This document shows, piece after piece, positions 15,508 through 23,827 of a DNA stretch of 64,000 bases. Location: the NCBI GenBank assembly GCA_000435515.1, contig FR884184.1, positions 48,829 through 112,828 of the forward strand, in the 5' to 3' direction. How positions within the stretch are numbered: the first letter of the stretch is position 1; each line of letters starts with the position of its first letter. The position numbers and the translations under genes were made by a program. This DNA is from Firmicutes bacterium CAG:582. Its GTDB lineage: Bacteria; Bacillota_I; Bacilli_A; RF39; UBA660. The notes beneath the pieces are model-generated. The model was given only the letters and a program-made list of their open reading frames with translations. It did not search any database and was not told where the DNA came from.

Positions 15508-16248
15508 TTATATACCAATTATAATTGATATAACTATATAAACTAAGGATAATAAAACCCCATAGATAAAATATCTGTTTTTATCAAATTTTAATGATTC
15601 TTTATATATTGAATTTATGCTTAGAGTAATCATTATACCAGCAGTAAATATAAGTATAATAGCAATCATTATATCGTTAATATACTTGTATAGAAATATA
15701 TATGCAAGTATTGCTCCTAAGGGTTCAGCTAAACATGATAAAAAAGTAGAAGAAAATGCTTTTTTAAATGATTTTGTTCCTAAATATATTGGTAAAGCTA
15801 TGCATATTCCTTCTGGTATATTATGAAACATAATTGCTAAACTTAATTTAATTCCAATTTTTAAGTTTGTCACACCTGATAAAAACGTAACAATTCCTTC
15901 TGGAAAATTATGAACCATCAAAGCTATTAATGATAATATCCCTAGTTTTAAAAGACTCTTCTCCCCTTCCATCTTTTTATCTAAAATATTTATTATTAAA
16001 TATCCTGCTAAAAATGAAGTAATAATTATAGTTAAAGCTTTTAAAATAGAAAAATTATTCAAAATGGTAATAATTGAATTTGGTAAAAGATCAATTACTG
16101 ATATTAAAATCATTACAGTTCCTGAAAACGCTAAAACAAGGCTTATATTTGATTTTTTACCAATATTAGGTATAAACACTAGTAAAGAACCTAAAAGTGT
16201 TCCAAATGATGCTAAAAATGATAATAAAATAGGTATTAATATTTTCAT
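15508..16248 (-). CDS. ZIP-family metal transporter
   Basis: 246 residues with eight hydrophobic segments. Both metal-binding signatures of the ZIP family are present, HNFPEG in TM4 and HNIPEG in TM5, plus the glutamate in the next helix (CLAEPLG). ZIP proteins import divalent metals, mostly zinc, sometimes iron or manganese. The length matches the bacterial ZupT/GufA group. No metal regulator is adjacent. Confidence 0.9.
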   Translation of the reverse strand: MKILIPILLSFLASFGTLLGSLLVFIPNIGKKSNISLVLAFSGTVMILISVIDLLPNSIITILNNFSILKALTIIITSFLAGYLIINILDKKMEGEKSLLKLGILSLIALMVHNFPEGIVTFLSGVTNLKIGIKLSLAIMFHNIPEGICIALPIYLGTKSFKKAFSSTFLSCLAEPLGAILAYIFLYKYINDIMIAIILIFTAGIMITLSINSIYKESLKFDKNRYFIYGVLLSLVYIVISIIIGI

Positions 16249-16353
16249 AATATATATTTATTAATATTGATATAAATTTATTCTTAAAATATAGTTTTTT
16301 TTTATTATAATAAAAAATATATTGTACATAATAATTGTAGGAGGTAAGATTTT

Positions 16354-16437
16354 ATGAAAACTAAAAAGACAAATAGAACTTCTAAAAGTAAAAGATCTAA
16401 TAAATGTCATAGAGATTCTGAAACTTCAGCAGAATAA
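16354..16437 (+). CDS. 27-residue basic peptide, own transcript
   Basis: ATG at 16354 with a perfect AGGAGG nine bases upstream (16339-16344), a TATAAT box at 16306-16311, and a strong terminator directly after the stop: a complete small transcription unit of about 155 bases. The peptide is Lys/Arg/Ser/Thr rich (MKTKKTNRTSKSKRSNKCHR) with one CH pair and a short acidic end. No family is recognised. The gene signals are better than those of most genes here, so translation is likely. Confidence 0.6.
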   Translation: MKTKKTNRTSKSKRSNKCHRDSETSAE

Positions 16438-16473
16438 CAAAAAAACGTTGATGATTAATTCAACGTTTTTTTA
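16438..16473. terminator. Bidirectional terminator (ACGTTGA type)
   Basis: AAAACGTTGA (16442-16451) pairs with TCAACGTTTT (16460-16469), with A and T runs on both flanks. It ends the 27-codon unit and the large minus-strand gene. The same arms recur at 23797-23827 beside the paralogous gene. Confidence 0.85.
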
Positions 16474-18317
16474 ATATTTTTTTTATCATTCACAGGTTTT
16501 GTATTATTAAGCAAACCATCTATTTTGTTTGGATTTATAGTTAGTCTAGTATCTATTTCGTTTTTTAAACATAAAACGGCTTCAACCAAGTTTTTACACA
16601 ATTCTTCAGTGCTCATATTTAGAAATGATGCTTCTTCATCCAAACTATATTCACCACTATAATTTACATCAAATTCTGTTAAAAGAAAATATTCACATTT
16701 TTTAGGTAAATGAGTATTTATAATTAAATCTCGAGTTATAATATTTGCTTTCTTTAAAGAATTCAAGTAACTCTCAACACTTTCTTTTATTTCTTCAAAA
16801 GATTTGATATTATCAGTGTCTTCCTCAAAAATATTTGTTTCTTCAAGGCAATTTGCTTTTGTTTCTATTTTAGTTTGAATACATTCCTTTATTTTTTCTC
16901 CGCTTTGTATGCTTTTCTTAAATGTGATTATTGCTGTTGTAGTAAAATAACCGTATGCAGTTTTATCACTTCTTAGTATAGTGCTTTTTATATTGAATAT
17001 GTGTTTTCCGTTTTCTTCTGTTACATCTATATACTTATCAAAGTGTTTTTGGCCACCTTTTTTTAAATTACTATATAAACTTTCTAAATCTTCTTCGGTA
17101 AATCCACGATCTTTATAATAATCATTTAGTGTTTTATAATTGCTAATAGATATACATTGCGACTTTTTCGTTGCTTTATCGTTTTCTGAACTTTCTTTTA
17201 TTTCCTCTTTGGATTGAGTTTTTTCAACTATTTTTTGTTTTAATTTATCTTTGTTTATTCTTTCTTCTTTTATTAGTTTTCCTATACCTTCATTTTCGTC
17301 TTTAGTTAATTTATAAATTTTTTCATTCTCTTCACTAGTAAGATGTGAATTATATATTTCATTAAAGTTTTTATCAAACTTTTGCTTTATTAGGTCTTGT
17401 TCATCTAACCTTAAACTTCGATATGCTTCTATAAATTCGTTAACAGTATACCCTTTTTCCTCATAAAATTTTATCAAATTGAAACTTTTAATCGGTATAG
17501 TATTTTGTTTTTCTTTTGCTTCTTCTTTTACAATTTGTTTAGTTGGTACTTCACTTTTCTTAAGTCTTTCAATGACACTGTCGGGTCCAGAAATGATGTT
17601 TAAAATAATTTCAGCATCTTCTTTTGATACGGGAATTAATGGAGATCTAACTTTGTCATATTTTTGGCCATAATACTTATGTAACACTATTCTAATTCTC
17701 GTTTCATAGGTTGAAAGCATTTGAACTATAGCTTCTTTGCGATACCCAAATTTTTCTAAAAACGTTACTAATGACGTTGGTATGCTTATTTTCTTTTGAA
17801 CTATTTTGTTTGGATTGTCTTTATTAGTTTTTATAATATTTTCAAATTCATGTAATGCAAACATAAGTTTTTGATATATATCATCTGTTGAAATGTTAAA
17901 TAATGATGTAATAATCGAAAGTTTTTCTTTTTTTCTATTTATTCCAAATGCAGAAGTGAAAATATCACGATATTGTGGGGAAACCTTATTGATTGCACTT
18001 TCCAATTCTTGTGGCGTTAAATCATAAGTCAAACAAAGTTTTCTTGACATCAAAGTTGCGTTGTTGTTGAAAAAACCAATTAAATTTTTATTTTTTGCTT
18101 TTAATTTTTCCACACATAATACATCCATTTTTACTAATAGTTCTGCGAGATTATATTTATAAATATCGCTTCTTTTAATCGTTCCTTTTACATTTATTCC
18201 ATCAAAATCTTTTCCATACTTTTTCTTCATTATGTCATAGACATAATCTTCTTCATATTTTATTAATGTTTTAAAAGTTTCTTCATCCGTTTTAAAATCA
18301 ATCCAAGCTTTTTCCAT
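16455..18317 (-). CDS. Large repeat protein A (sigma-region-4-like helical modules)
   Basis: 620 residues, no signal peptide or TM helix. The N-terminal module (about 1-170) is shared with the 1088-residue paralog: MEKxWxxFKxDEETFK, then MDVLCVEKLK, RKLCLTYDL and a segment resembling sigma-70 region 4 (Pro-x-x-Arg-Asp-Ile-Phe...IxxLFNISTDDIYQKL). Next come short motifs of the type FLEKFGYRKEAIVQML...LHKYYG and FYEEKGYTVNEFIEAY, a Glu/Lys linker, one copy of the 'TLNDYYKxxGFxxEDLE' repeat (about 400-490), and a C-terminal sigma-4-like module (LPKKCEYFLL...SLDEEASFLNMSTEEL). It sits 18 bases after the 764-residue gene, in one operon. Function unknown; nucleic-acid binding is inference. Confidence 0.7.
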   Translation of the reverse strand: MEKAWIDFKTDEETFKTLIKYEEDYVYDIMKKKYGKDFDGINVKGTIKRSDIYKYNLAELLVKMDVLCVEKLKAKNKNLIGFFNNNATLMSRKLCLTYDLTPQELESAINKVSPQYRDIFTSAFGINRKKEKLSIITSLFNISTDDIYQKLMFALHEFENIIKTNKDNPNKIVQKKISIPTSLVTFLEKFGYRKEAIVQMLSTYETRIRIVLHKYYGQKYDKVRSPLIPVSKEDAEIILNIISGPDSVIERLKKSEVPTKQIVKEEAKEKQNTIPIKSFNLIKFYEEKGYTVNEFIEAYRSLRLDEQDLIKQKFDKNFNEIYNSHLTSEENEKIYKLTKDENEGIGKLIKEERINKDKLKQKIVEKTQSKEEIKESSENDKATKKSQCISISNYKTLNDYYKDRGFTEEDLESLYSNLKKGGQKHFDKYIDVTEENGKHIFNIKSTILRSDKTAYGYFTTTAIITFKKSIQSGEKIKECIQTKIETKANCLEETNIFEEDTDNIKSFEEIKESVESYLNSLKKANIITRDLIINTHLPKKCEYFLLTEFDVNYSGEYSLDEEASFLNMSTEELCKNLVEAVLCLKNEIDTRLTINPNKIDGLLNNTKPVNDKKNIKKTLN

Positions 18318-18335
18318 GATTCACCTCTATAATAT

Positions 18336-20630
18336 CTATACTTTATTTATTTTTTTCTTTTGGTTGTTTTTATCTTTTGTATATATTTCAAATGCTTTGT
18401 CGAATAATGATTTATATAATAATAACTCAGTTATTCCATCAAATGAGTGATTTGTTAATAAACCAGATAATAAGATATAGTAGTTAATACATTTACCAGC
18501 AAATTTTTGACAAATACTGGCTTTTACTATTTTATAATCTGTTGTACTCTTTTTTATCTTCATTTTTGTATCATTTAACATTGAATAGTATATATTGTCA
18601 GCATTTACAATGTTTGATTTTTCGCTTTTATAGTGAATAAGAAGCGTTATAAAATAATCTAAGTAATGACGTATTTCAACTAGTTTTTCTTTATTCAAGC
18701 GATAACTTGCTTTTAATTCAAATGTATCAATATCAAAATATGAAGTTAGGTCAAAGTCTTTTCCATATTTATTGATAATATGTAAAAATTCTATAAATTC
18801 CGTTTCTGTATATCCAAGTGATAAAAAGAAATTCTTTAAGTTGGAAATATTATTAACATAGGTACAATCGATTATTAAGTTGGTAAACACCGCTATAGCA
18901 TCATCAGTTGTACAGTTTTTTTGTCGTGCTAAAGATATTATTTTATCAATCGCTTGCTCGTCTAAGTCATTGATTATAGTTAATGATGCAACAGGACTAC
19001 AACCTAAATCTATAAGCACATTTCTTACAGATTGGTATTTTTCTTTCTTGTTCATATCAATCAATTCATTATAGTTAAGTGCTAAATATATAATTTTATC
19101 AAATAAAGATGTTAATTCTTCTTCGTTAATTATAACATTATCGCGTAAATATGCTTGATTTGTATAATATTTATTTAGTATACTTTTTTCTTCTGAATTT
19201 AATAATAAAATAGCCTTCTTAACATAATTTGCAGGTATTCCACGTATTCCTAGATGAACATAGTAATTTGTATAAACATTTTCAGTAACTGAACTATCAT
19301 ATTGAGGAAGAATACTATCATTTAAAATGTTTTCCGCAAAAGCATTATCTGGATTTATTAATGAAGTCGTTGCTGATTTTTGGATTCCTATATTTTGACT
19401 ATATGTTTCTTTTAGCATAAGGTTAGAGTCATAAAATTTTGAAATCATATCAAGTGATTCTATAGAAAATTGTTTGAAAGCTTTTTCAACTATTTCTCTT
19501 TCATATCCTAACTTTTGATAAAAACGATATATATCTATTATCATTCCTGAAGAAGAACAATTTAAAAGATTGCAGCTTGCTATTTTGTCTTTAATATTTT
19601 TTTGAATGCCTTTATTTGGATTAAATAATAAATTATATATTGAATTAGCCTCACCACTTCTAACTATTTTACCAAATATAAATTTTTTAGGAACTTTCAA
19701 TGTATAATCTGAATAAAAATAGGTATCAATTATTTCTTTATGTATTGTAGATAATTCTTCTAAAACTTCTGATACTATTTTCTTTGAATATCCCATACTA
19801 ATATAATAGTCTTTTAAATTAAATTCATTAATTGGACCATAATATTTTGGTATTTTTATTGACTTTATTCTTTCTTCTATAATGTACATAACGTTTTTAT
19901 CCTTAGAAATGAACACTGTTTTTAGGTTTTGGATATCTTCCTGCAACAATTTTACCTCAGTGTTTTTTTCTTTGTTGAAACGTTTACCATATAGTTTTTT
20001 TAAGGTACTTTTTACGTCATCGTTATATTCTTCTATTGCTAGCTCTATATCATCATGATAATATCCTTTTTTTTCAAAATAATCAAAGAAAAAGTTTGGT
20101 AAAACAAAAACATTTTTCTTAGGTTTCTCTTCAACGTTTTTTTTGACTGAATTTAAATATAAAAAACGCATGTTAGTTCTAACGAGTCTGTTTAAATCGT
20201 CGTAGTTAATATTTAATGCATCAAGCACTTCATCAACATTTAAATTTTCACCAGTCAAGTTAAATAATAGTTCAATAGCTCGTCTTGATTTTTGTGGTAT
20301 TATATTTAGATTAGTTACCATTGATAAGGAATCTATATTATAAGCAAATTTTATACGTTCTATAATATTATTTTCACTTAAAAAAGTTTCAAACTCTTCT
20401 TTTGAAGCTAGTTTATGTAAACATAAAACATCTATAGTTACTATCTCTTGGATGATTGGAAAAATTTGTTTTTCATAATCAGAAAGAGTTATTTTTTTAT
20501 TTCTAGTGAAGAAATTAGAAAATTGATTTTCTAATTGAATCTTTACTAAATCAGTTTCACATTCATATATTTTTTTTAATTCTTCATCAGTTGCATTAAA
20601 TATTTTATTTATTTTTTTTATTCTTTCCAT
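18336..20630 (-). CDS. Large repeat protein B (sigma-region-4-like helical modules)
   Basis: 764 residues, soluble, a diverged paralog of the flanking repeat proteins. The N-terminal module (TDEELKKIYECETDLVKI, then IDVLCLHKL and ERIKFAYNI) lines up with those of the two others. At least five short modules of about 40 residues follow at irregular spacing, each with the pattern aromatic-x-x-x-x-Gly-Tyr followed by a helix and a second helix ending in Tyr/Phe: FFDYFEKKGYYHDDIELAI, LKDYYISMGYSKKIVSEVL, IYRFYQKLGYEREIVEKAF, YYVHLGIRGIPANYVKKAI and FFLSLGYTETEFIEFL. It is the first gene of a two-gene operon. No known function. Confidence 0.7.
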   Translation of the reverse strand: MERIKKINKIFNATDEELKKIYECETDLVKIQLENQFSNFFTRNKKITLSDYEKQIFPIIQEIVTIDVLCLHKLASKEEFETFLSENNIIERIKFAYNIDSLSMVTNLNIIPQKSRRAIELLFNLTGENLNVDEVLDALNINYDDLNRLVRTNMRFLYLNSVKKNVEEKPKKNVFVLPNFFFDYFEKKGYYHDDIELAIEEYNDDVKSTLKKLYGKRFNKEKNTEVKLLQEDIQNLKTVFISKDKNVMYIIEERIKSIKIPKYYGPINEFNLKDYYISMGYSKKIVSEVLEELSTIHKEIIDTYFYSDYTLKVPKKFIFGKIVRSGEANSIYNLLFNPNKGIQKNIKDKIASCNLLNCSSSGMIIDIYRFYQKLGYEREIVEKAFKQFSIESLDMISKFYDSNLMLKETYSQNIGIQKSATTSLINPDNAFAENILNDSILPQYDSSVTENVYTNYYVHLGIRGIPANYVKKAILLLNSEEKSILNKYYTNQAYLRDNVIINEEELTSLFDKIIYLALNYNELIDMNKKEKYQSVRNVLIDLGCSPVASLTIINDLDEQAIDKIISLARQKNCTTDDAIAVFTNLIIDCTYVNNISNLKNFFLSLGYTETEFIEFLHIINKYGKDFDLTSYFDIDTFELKASYRLNKEKLVEIRHYLDYFITLLIHYKSEKSNIVNADNIYYSMLNDTKMKIKKSTTDYKIVKASICQKFAGKCINYYILLSGLLTNHSFDGITELLLYKSLFDKAFEIYTKDKNNQKKKINKV

Positions 20631-20659
20631 AATTTATACTACCCCGCCTTTGATTTGTT

Positions 20660-20668
20660 ATTATAGCA
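20660..20668 (-). promoter_or_regulatory. Extended -10 promoter for the two-gene repeat-protein operon
   Basis: TGCTATAAT on the minus strand, 30 bases before the start of the 764-residue gene and just inside the xerD end region. No clear -35. Confidence 0.5.
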
Positions 20669-20673
20669 TACTT

Positions 20674-21546
20674 TTAATCCCTTGGAAAGTATTTCTTATA
20701 TTCGTTATGTAACGCTTCTTTAGTTAGATGCGTATATATTTGTGTTGTTGAAATGTCAGAGTGACCAAGAAGTTCTTGTATAACTCTTAAGTCTGCTCCA
20801 TTTTCTAGTAAATGGGTTGCGAATGTATGTCTAAGAGTATGTGGCCCGATTGTTTTTTTAATATTTTTTAATGCAGCATAATTTTTAATCATCTTAAATA
20901 TTCCTTGTCTTGTTAACATACGACCATGATTGTTTAAAAAAATATAGTTGTTTATCTCATTTTTTACAAGTTCAGGTCGGTAATTATTAATATATTCTTT
21001 TAAATATTTTATTGCATAATCATTTACTGGAACAATTCTTTCTTTTGAACCTTTTCCCATAACCCTTATAATACATTCGTCATAGTCGATATTTTTAAAC
21101 TCTAGAGATATAACTTCACTTATTCTTAAGCCAGTTGCATACATGAGTTCGAGAATAGCTTTGTTTCTTGAAGAAAAAGCGTCAGTTACTTCAATATCTA
21201 AAAGTTTATTTACTTCATCAATTGTTAAATATGTTGGTAAATGAATACCTAATTTAGGAGATTTTATTCCATCTGTTGGATTATTAGAAATACGTCCTTG
21301 TTTTAAAAAATATGAATAAAACGTTTTTAAACTAGAAATGTTATGGCTTACAGTAGTTGGAGCTAAATTACTTAATGTTCGAATGTATTTTTCTATATCT
21401 TTAGAAGTTATTTTAAGTAAATCCTTGCTTTTGTAGTATTCTTCAAATTTATTTAAATCATTTTCGTATGAATTAATCGTGTTTTTTGAGTAGTTTGCTT
21501 CCACCTCTAGGTATGATAAAAAGTCACTTATATAGATGTTATTCAT
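20674..21546 (-). CDS. xerD: Tyrosine recombinase XerC/XerD
   Basis: 290 residues from the ATG at 21546 (GGTGA eight bases upstream). The N-terminal SAM-like core-binding domain (about 1-85) and the catalytic domain are complete: first Arg in ATGLRISEV, Lys in the GKGSKER hairpin, HxxR in HTLRHTF, His in LGHSD and the Tyr nucleophile in TTQIYTH. Such a protein with a partner resolves chromosome dimers at dif; it could also act on a small cassette. Whether it is XerC or XerD is a judgement from overall likeness. It lies between large repeat protein genes. Confidence 0.9.
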   Translation of the reverse strand: MNNIYISDFLSYLEVEANYSKNTINSYENDLNKFEEYYKSKDLLKITSKDIEKYIRTLSNLAPTTVSHNISSLKTFYSYFLKQGRISNNPTDGIKSPKLGIHLPTYLTIDEVNKLLDIEVTDAFSSRNKAILELMYATGLRISEVISLEFKNIDYDECIIRVMGKGSKERIVPVNDYAIKYLKEYINNYRPELVKNEINNYIFLNNHGRMLTRQGIFKMIKNYAALKNIKKTIGPHTLRHTFATHLLENGADLRVIQELLGHSDISTTQIYTHLTKEALHNEYKKYFPRD

Positions 21547-21607
21547 ATGTTTCACCATACTTATGATATCAAATTTTTGAAAAATTTACAAAATAGATAA
21601 TGGCTTA

Positions 21608-21616
21608 TGTTATAAT
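21608..21616 (+). promoter_or_regulatory. Extended -10 promoter for rarA-gpsA
   Basis: TGTTATAAT is an extended -10 element 18 bases before the rarA ATG. A TTTACA (about 21586) is 20 bases upstream, too far for an ideal -35. Confidence 0.45.
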
Positions 21617-21633
21617 TGTTTATGGTGATATAT

Positions 21634-22827
21634 ATGGAACTTCTTGCTAATACTTTAAGACCAAGTTGTTTAGACGATGTTGTTGGTCAAAGACATTTGG
21701 TTGGAGACAATAAGATAATAAGAAATTTGGTTAATAATAAACATATATTTTCTATGATACTTTATGGTCCTCCGGGAACTGGTAAAACAACGCTTGCATG
21801 CGCGATTGTTAATGAGCTTGGAGTTAAATATCGTATGCTTAATGCTGTTATTAATAATAAAAGTGATTTTGATGTTGCTATTGAAGAAGCAAAAATGTAT
21901 GGTTCTCTTGTTTTGATTGTTGATGAAATTCATCGAATGAATAAGGATAAACAGGATATACTTCTTCCCTATTTAGAAAATGGTCTTATTACTTTGATTG
22001 GTCTTACAACATCAAATCCTTACTTTAAAATAAATCCTGCTATACGTAGTCGTGTTCAAATTTTCGAACTTAAGCCTGTTAGTAAAGAAGATATTGTAAT
22101 TTGTTTAAAAAGAGCTTGTACCAAATTAGATAAGATAAATGTAAATGATGAAGCACTTGAATATATTGCTTCTTTATCTAATGGAGATGTTCGAGCAAGC
22201 CTTAGTTTGTTAGAGGTTGCTTACTATTCAACTAAAGATGGTAATATTACAATTGATTTAATTCGAAATATTAACCCTAAAGTTATTTTGGATGGAGATC
22301 AAGATGGAGATGCCCATTATGATTTAATAAGTGCATTACAAAAAAGTATTCGTGGAAGTGATGTTGATGCAGCTCTTTACTATTTAGGAAGGTTAATCGT
22401 AATTGGCGATTTAGATATAATATATAGAAGATTGAGCGTTATAGCCTATGAGGATATTGGCCTTGCAAATCCTGGTATTGGACCTAAGGTTATGGCAGCA
22501 ATTGAAGCTGCTAATCTTGTTGGTTTACCGGAGGCACGAATCCCTTTAGGAACTATAGTTACGGAAATGGCTCTATCACCAAAATCTAATTCAGCACATG
22601 TGGCTTTAGATACCGCAATAAATGATATTTCTAATGGCGTAAATGGTCGAGTTCCAACATGGTTAAAAACTAACTCTAAGGATTATAAATATCCACATGA
22701 TTATAAAAATTCATGGGTTGATCAACAATACTTACCAACTGAAATAAAAAATAAAAAGTACTTTGTACCTAAAAATAATAAATATGAAATGAATTTAGTT
22801 AATATACATAGGGAGATGAAAAAATGA
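21634..22827 (+). CDS. rarA: Replication-associated recombination protein RarA (MgsA)
   Basis: 397 residues from the ATG at 21634. A clamp-loader-like AAA+ ATPase that acts at stalled replication forks. The N-terminus has the family motif LRPSCLDDVVGQRHLVG, Walker A GPPGTGKTTL, Walker B LIVDEIHRMNKDKQD and sensor 1 IGLTTSNP; the C-terminal tetramerisation domain is complete (PEARIPLGTIVTEMALSPKSN). The stop codon overlaps the gpsA start by four bases (ATGA). Confidence 0.95.
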   Translation: MELLANTLRPSCLDDVVGQRHLVGDNKIIRNLVNNKHIFSMILYGPPGTGKTTLACAIVNELGVKYRMLNAVINNKSDFDVAIEEAKMYGSLVLIVDEIHRMNKDKQDILLPYLENGLITLIGLTTSNPYFKINPAIRSRVQIFELKPVSKEDIVICLKRACTKLDKINVNDEALEYIASLSNGDVRASLSLLEVAYYSTKDGNITIDLIRNINPKVILDGDQDGDAHYDLISALQKSIRGSDVDAALYYLGRLIVIGDLDIIYRRLSVIAYEDIGLANPGIGPKVMAAIEAANLVGLPEARIPLGTIVTEMALSPKSNSAHVALDTAINDISNGVNGRVPTWLKTNSKDYKYPHDYKNSWVDQQYLPTEIKNKKYFVPKNNKYEMNLVNIHREMKK

Positions 22828-23798
22828 ATATAGCAATAATTGGAACAGGAGTTTATGGTATTGCCATGGCTACAGCTCTTGCTCAAAATAAAAATAATAG
22901 TATAAAAATGTGGTCAGAAAGTGATGACTCGTTAAATAGAATAGAAAACTCGAGAAAGTGTTTTAAAGATTTAGGTGGTATTGCTTTACCGGAGGAAATA
23001 GCTTTTTCTACTTCTTATGAAGAAGTTATGAAAGATGCTGATTTAGTTTTTATAATGGTTGCAGCAAAATATGTTTCAAGTGTATGCGAAAATATGAAAA
23101 AATATATTACTAAGAATATGCACTTTGTTATTGGTTCTAAAGGAATTGAACAAAAGACATGTTTGTTTATTGATGAAATATTTCAAAAAAATATACGCAC
23201 GAATAAACTTGGTGTAATATCCGGACCATCATTTGCGATTGATATAGGTTTCTTAGAACCTATTGGTTTATCTTTAGCTACTAAAAATAAAAGCACTTTA
23301 AAATTGGTTCGTGAAGCATATGAACACACTAATATAAAGCTAAGAGATACAACTGATATAGTTGGTATTGAAATATGTGGGTCTATAAAAAATGTTATCG
23401 CGATTGCTGCTGGAATATTGGACGGTCTAGGTTATAAAGAATCCACTAGAAGTTTCCTTATAACTGAATCATTACATGATATTAAAGAACTTATCAATAA
23501 TCTTGGAGGAAATAAAAAAACTATTCTATCATTTGCTGGTGTTGGAGATTTATTATTAACAGCTACAAGTGAAAAATCGCGTAATTATACTTATGGCGTT
23601 TTACTTGGCAAGAATGATATGAAAGAAGCTTTGAATTATATAAATGAAACCACTGTAGAAGGTTATTATACTCTTAATAGTATATACTCCCTACTTCATA
23701 AGAAAAAAGTTAAAATGCCTGTAATTGATATTATTTATGATATTGTAATAAATGGTAATGATCCTAAAATTTTGGTAGATTTTCTTATGAAAAAATAA
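22824..23798 (+). CDS. gpsA: Glycerol-3-phosphate dehydrogenase [NAD(P)+]
   Basis: 324 residues. It reduces dihydroxyacetone phosphate to sn-glycerol-3-phosphate for phospholipid synthesis. The Rossmann motif GTGVYG opens the protein, the GPSFAxD segment appears as SGPSFAIDIG, and the catalytic lysine lies in CGSIKNVIAIAAG. Translationally coupled to rarA by an ATGA overlap. It ends at the bidirectional terminator shared with repeat protein C. Confidence 0.94.
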   Translation: MNIAIIGTGVYGIAMATALAQNKNNSIKMWSESDDSLNRIENSRKCFKDLGGIALPEEIAFSTSYEEVMKDADLVFIMVAAKYVSSVCENMKKYITKNMHFVIGSKGIEQKTCLFIDEIFQKNIRTNKLGVISGPSFAIDIGFLEPIGLSLATKNKSTLKLVREAYEHTNIKLRDTTDIVGIEICGSIKNVIAIAAGILDGLGYKESTRSFLITESLHDIKELINNLGGNKKTILSFAGVGDLLLTATSEKSRNYTYGVLLGKNDMKEALNYINETTVEGYYTLNSIYSLLHKKKVKMPVIDIIYDIVINGNDPKILVDFLMKK

Positions 23799-23827
23799 AA
23801 ACGTTGAATTTAACTCAACGTTTTTTT
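23797..23827. terminator. Bidirectional terminator (ACGTTGA type)
   Basis: AAAACGTTGA (23797-23806) and TCAACGTTTT (from 23814) flanked by A and T runs. The arms match those of the terminator at 16438-16473. Confidence 0.85.

Noticed and set aside
20674..21546. XerD with adjacent large genes considered as an integrated mobile element
   Set aside because: Base composition is like the surroundings, no flanking repeats or attachment sites are visible, and rarA-gpsA beside it are housekeeping genes; a chromosomal Xer recombinase is the simpler reading.
22824..22827. Possible use of TGA as tryptophan (Mycoplasma code), since rarA, yqfC and dnaG TGA stops are followed soon by another stop
   Set aside because: Tryptophans in clearly conserved positions are TGG throughout, and the TGA codons lie at the expected protein ends, mostly in ATGA overlaps. 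The standard code explains everything except the hydrolase at 32053.
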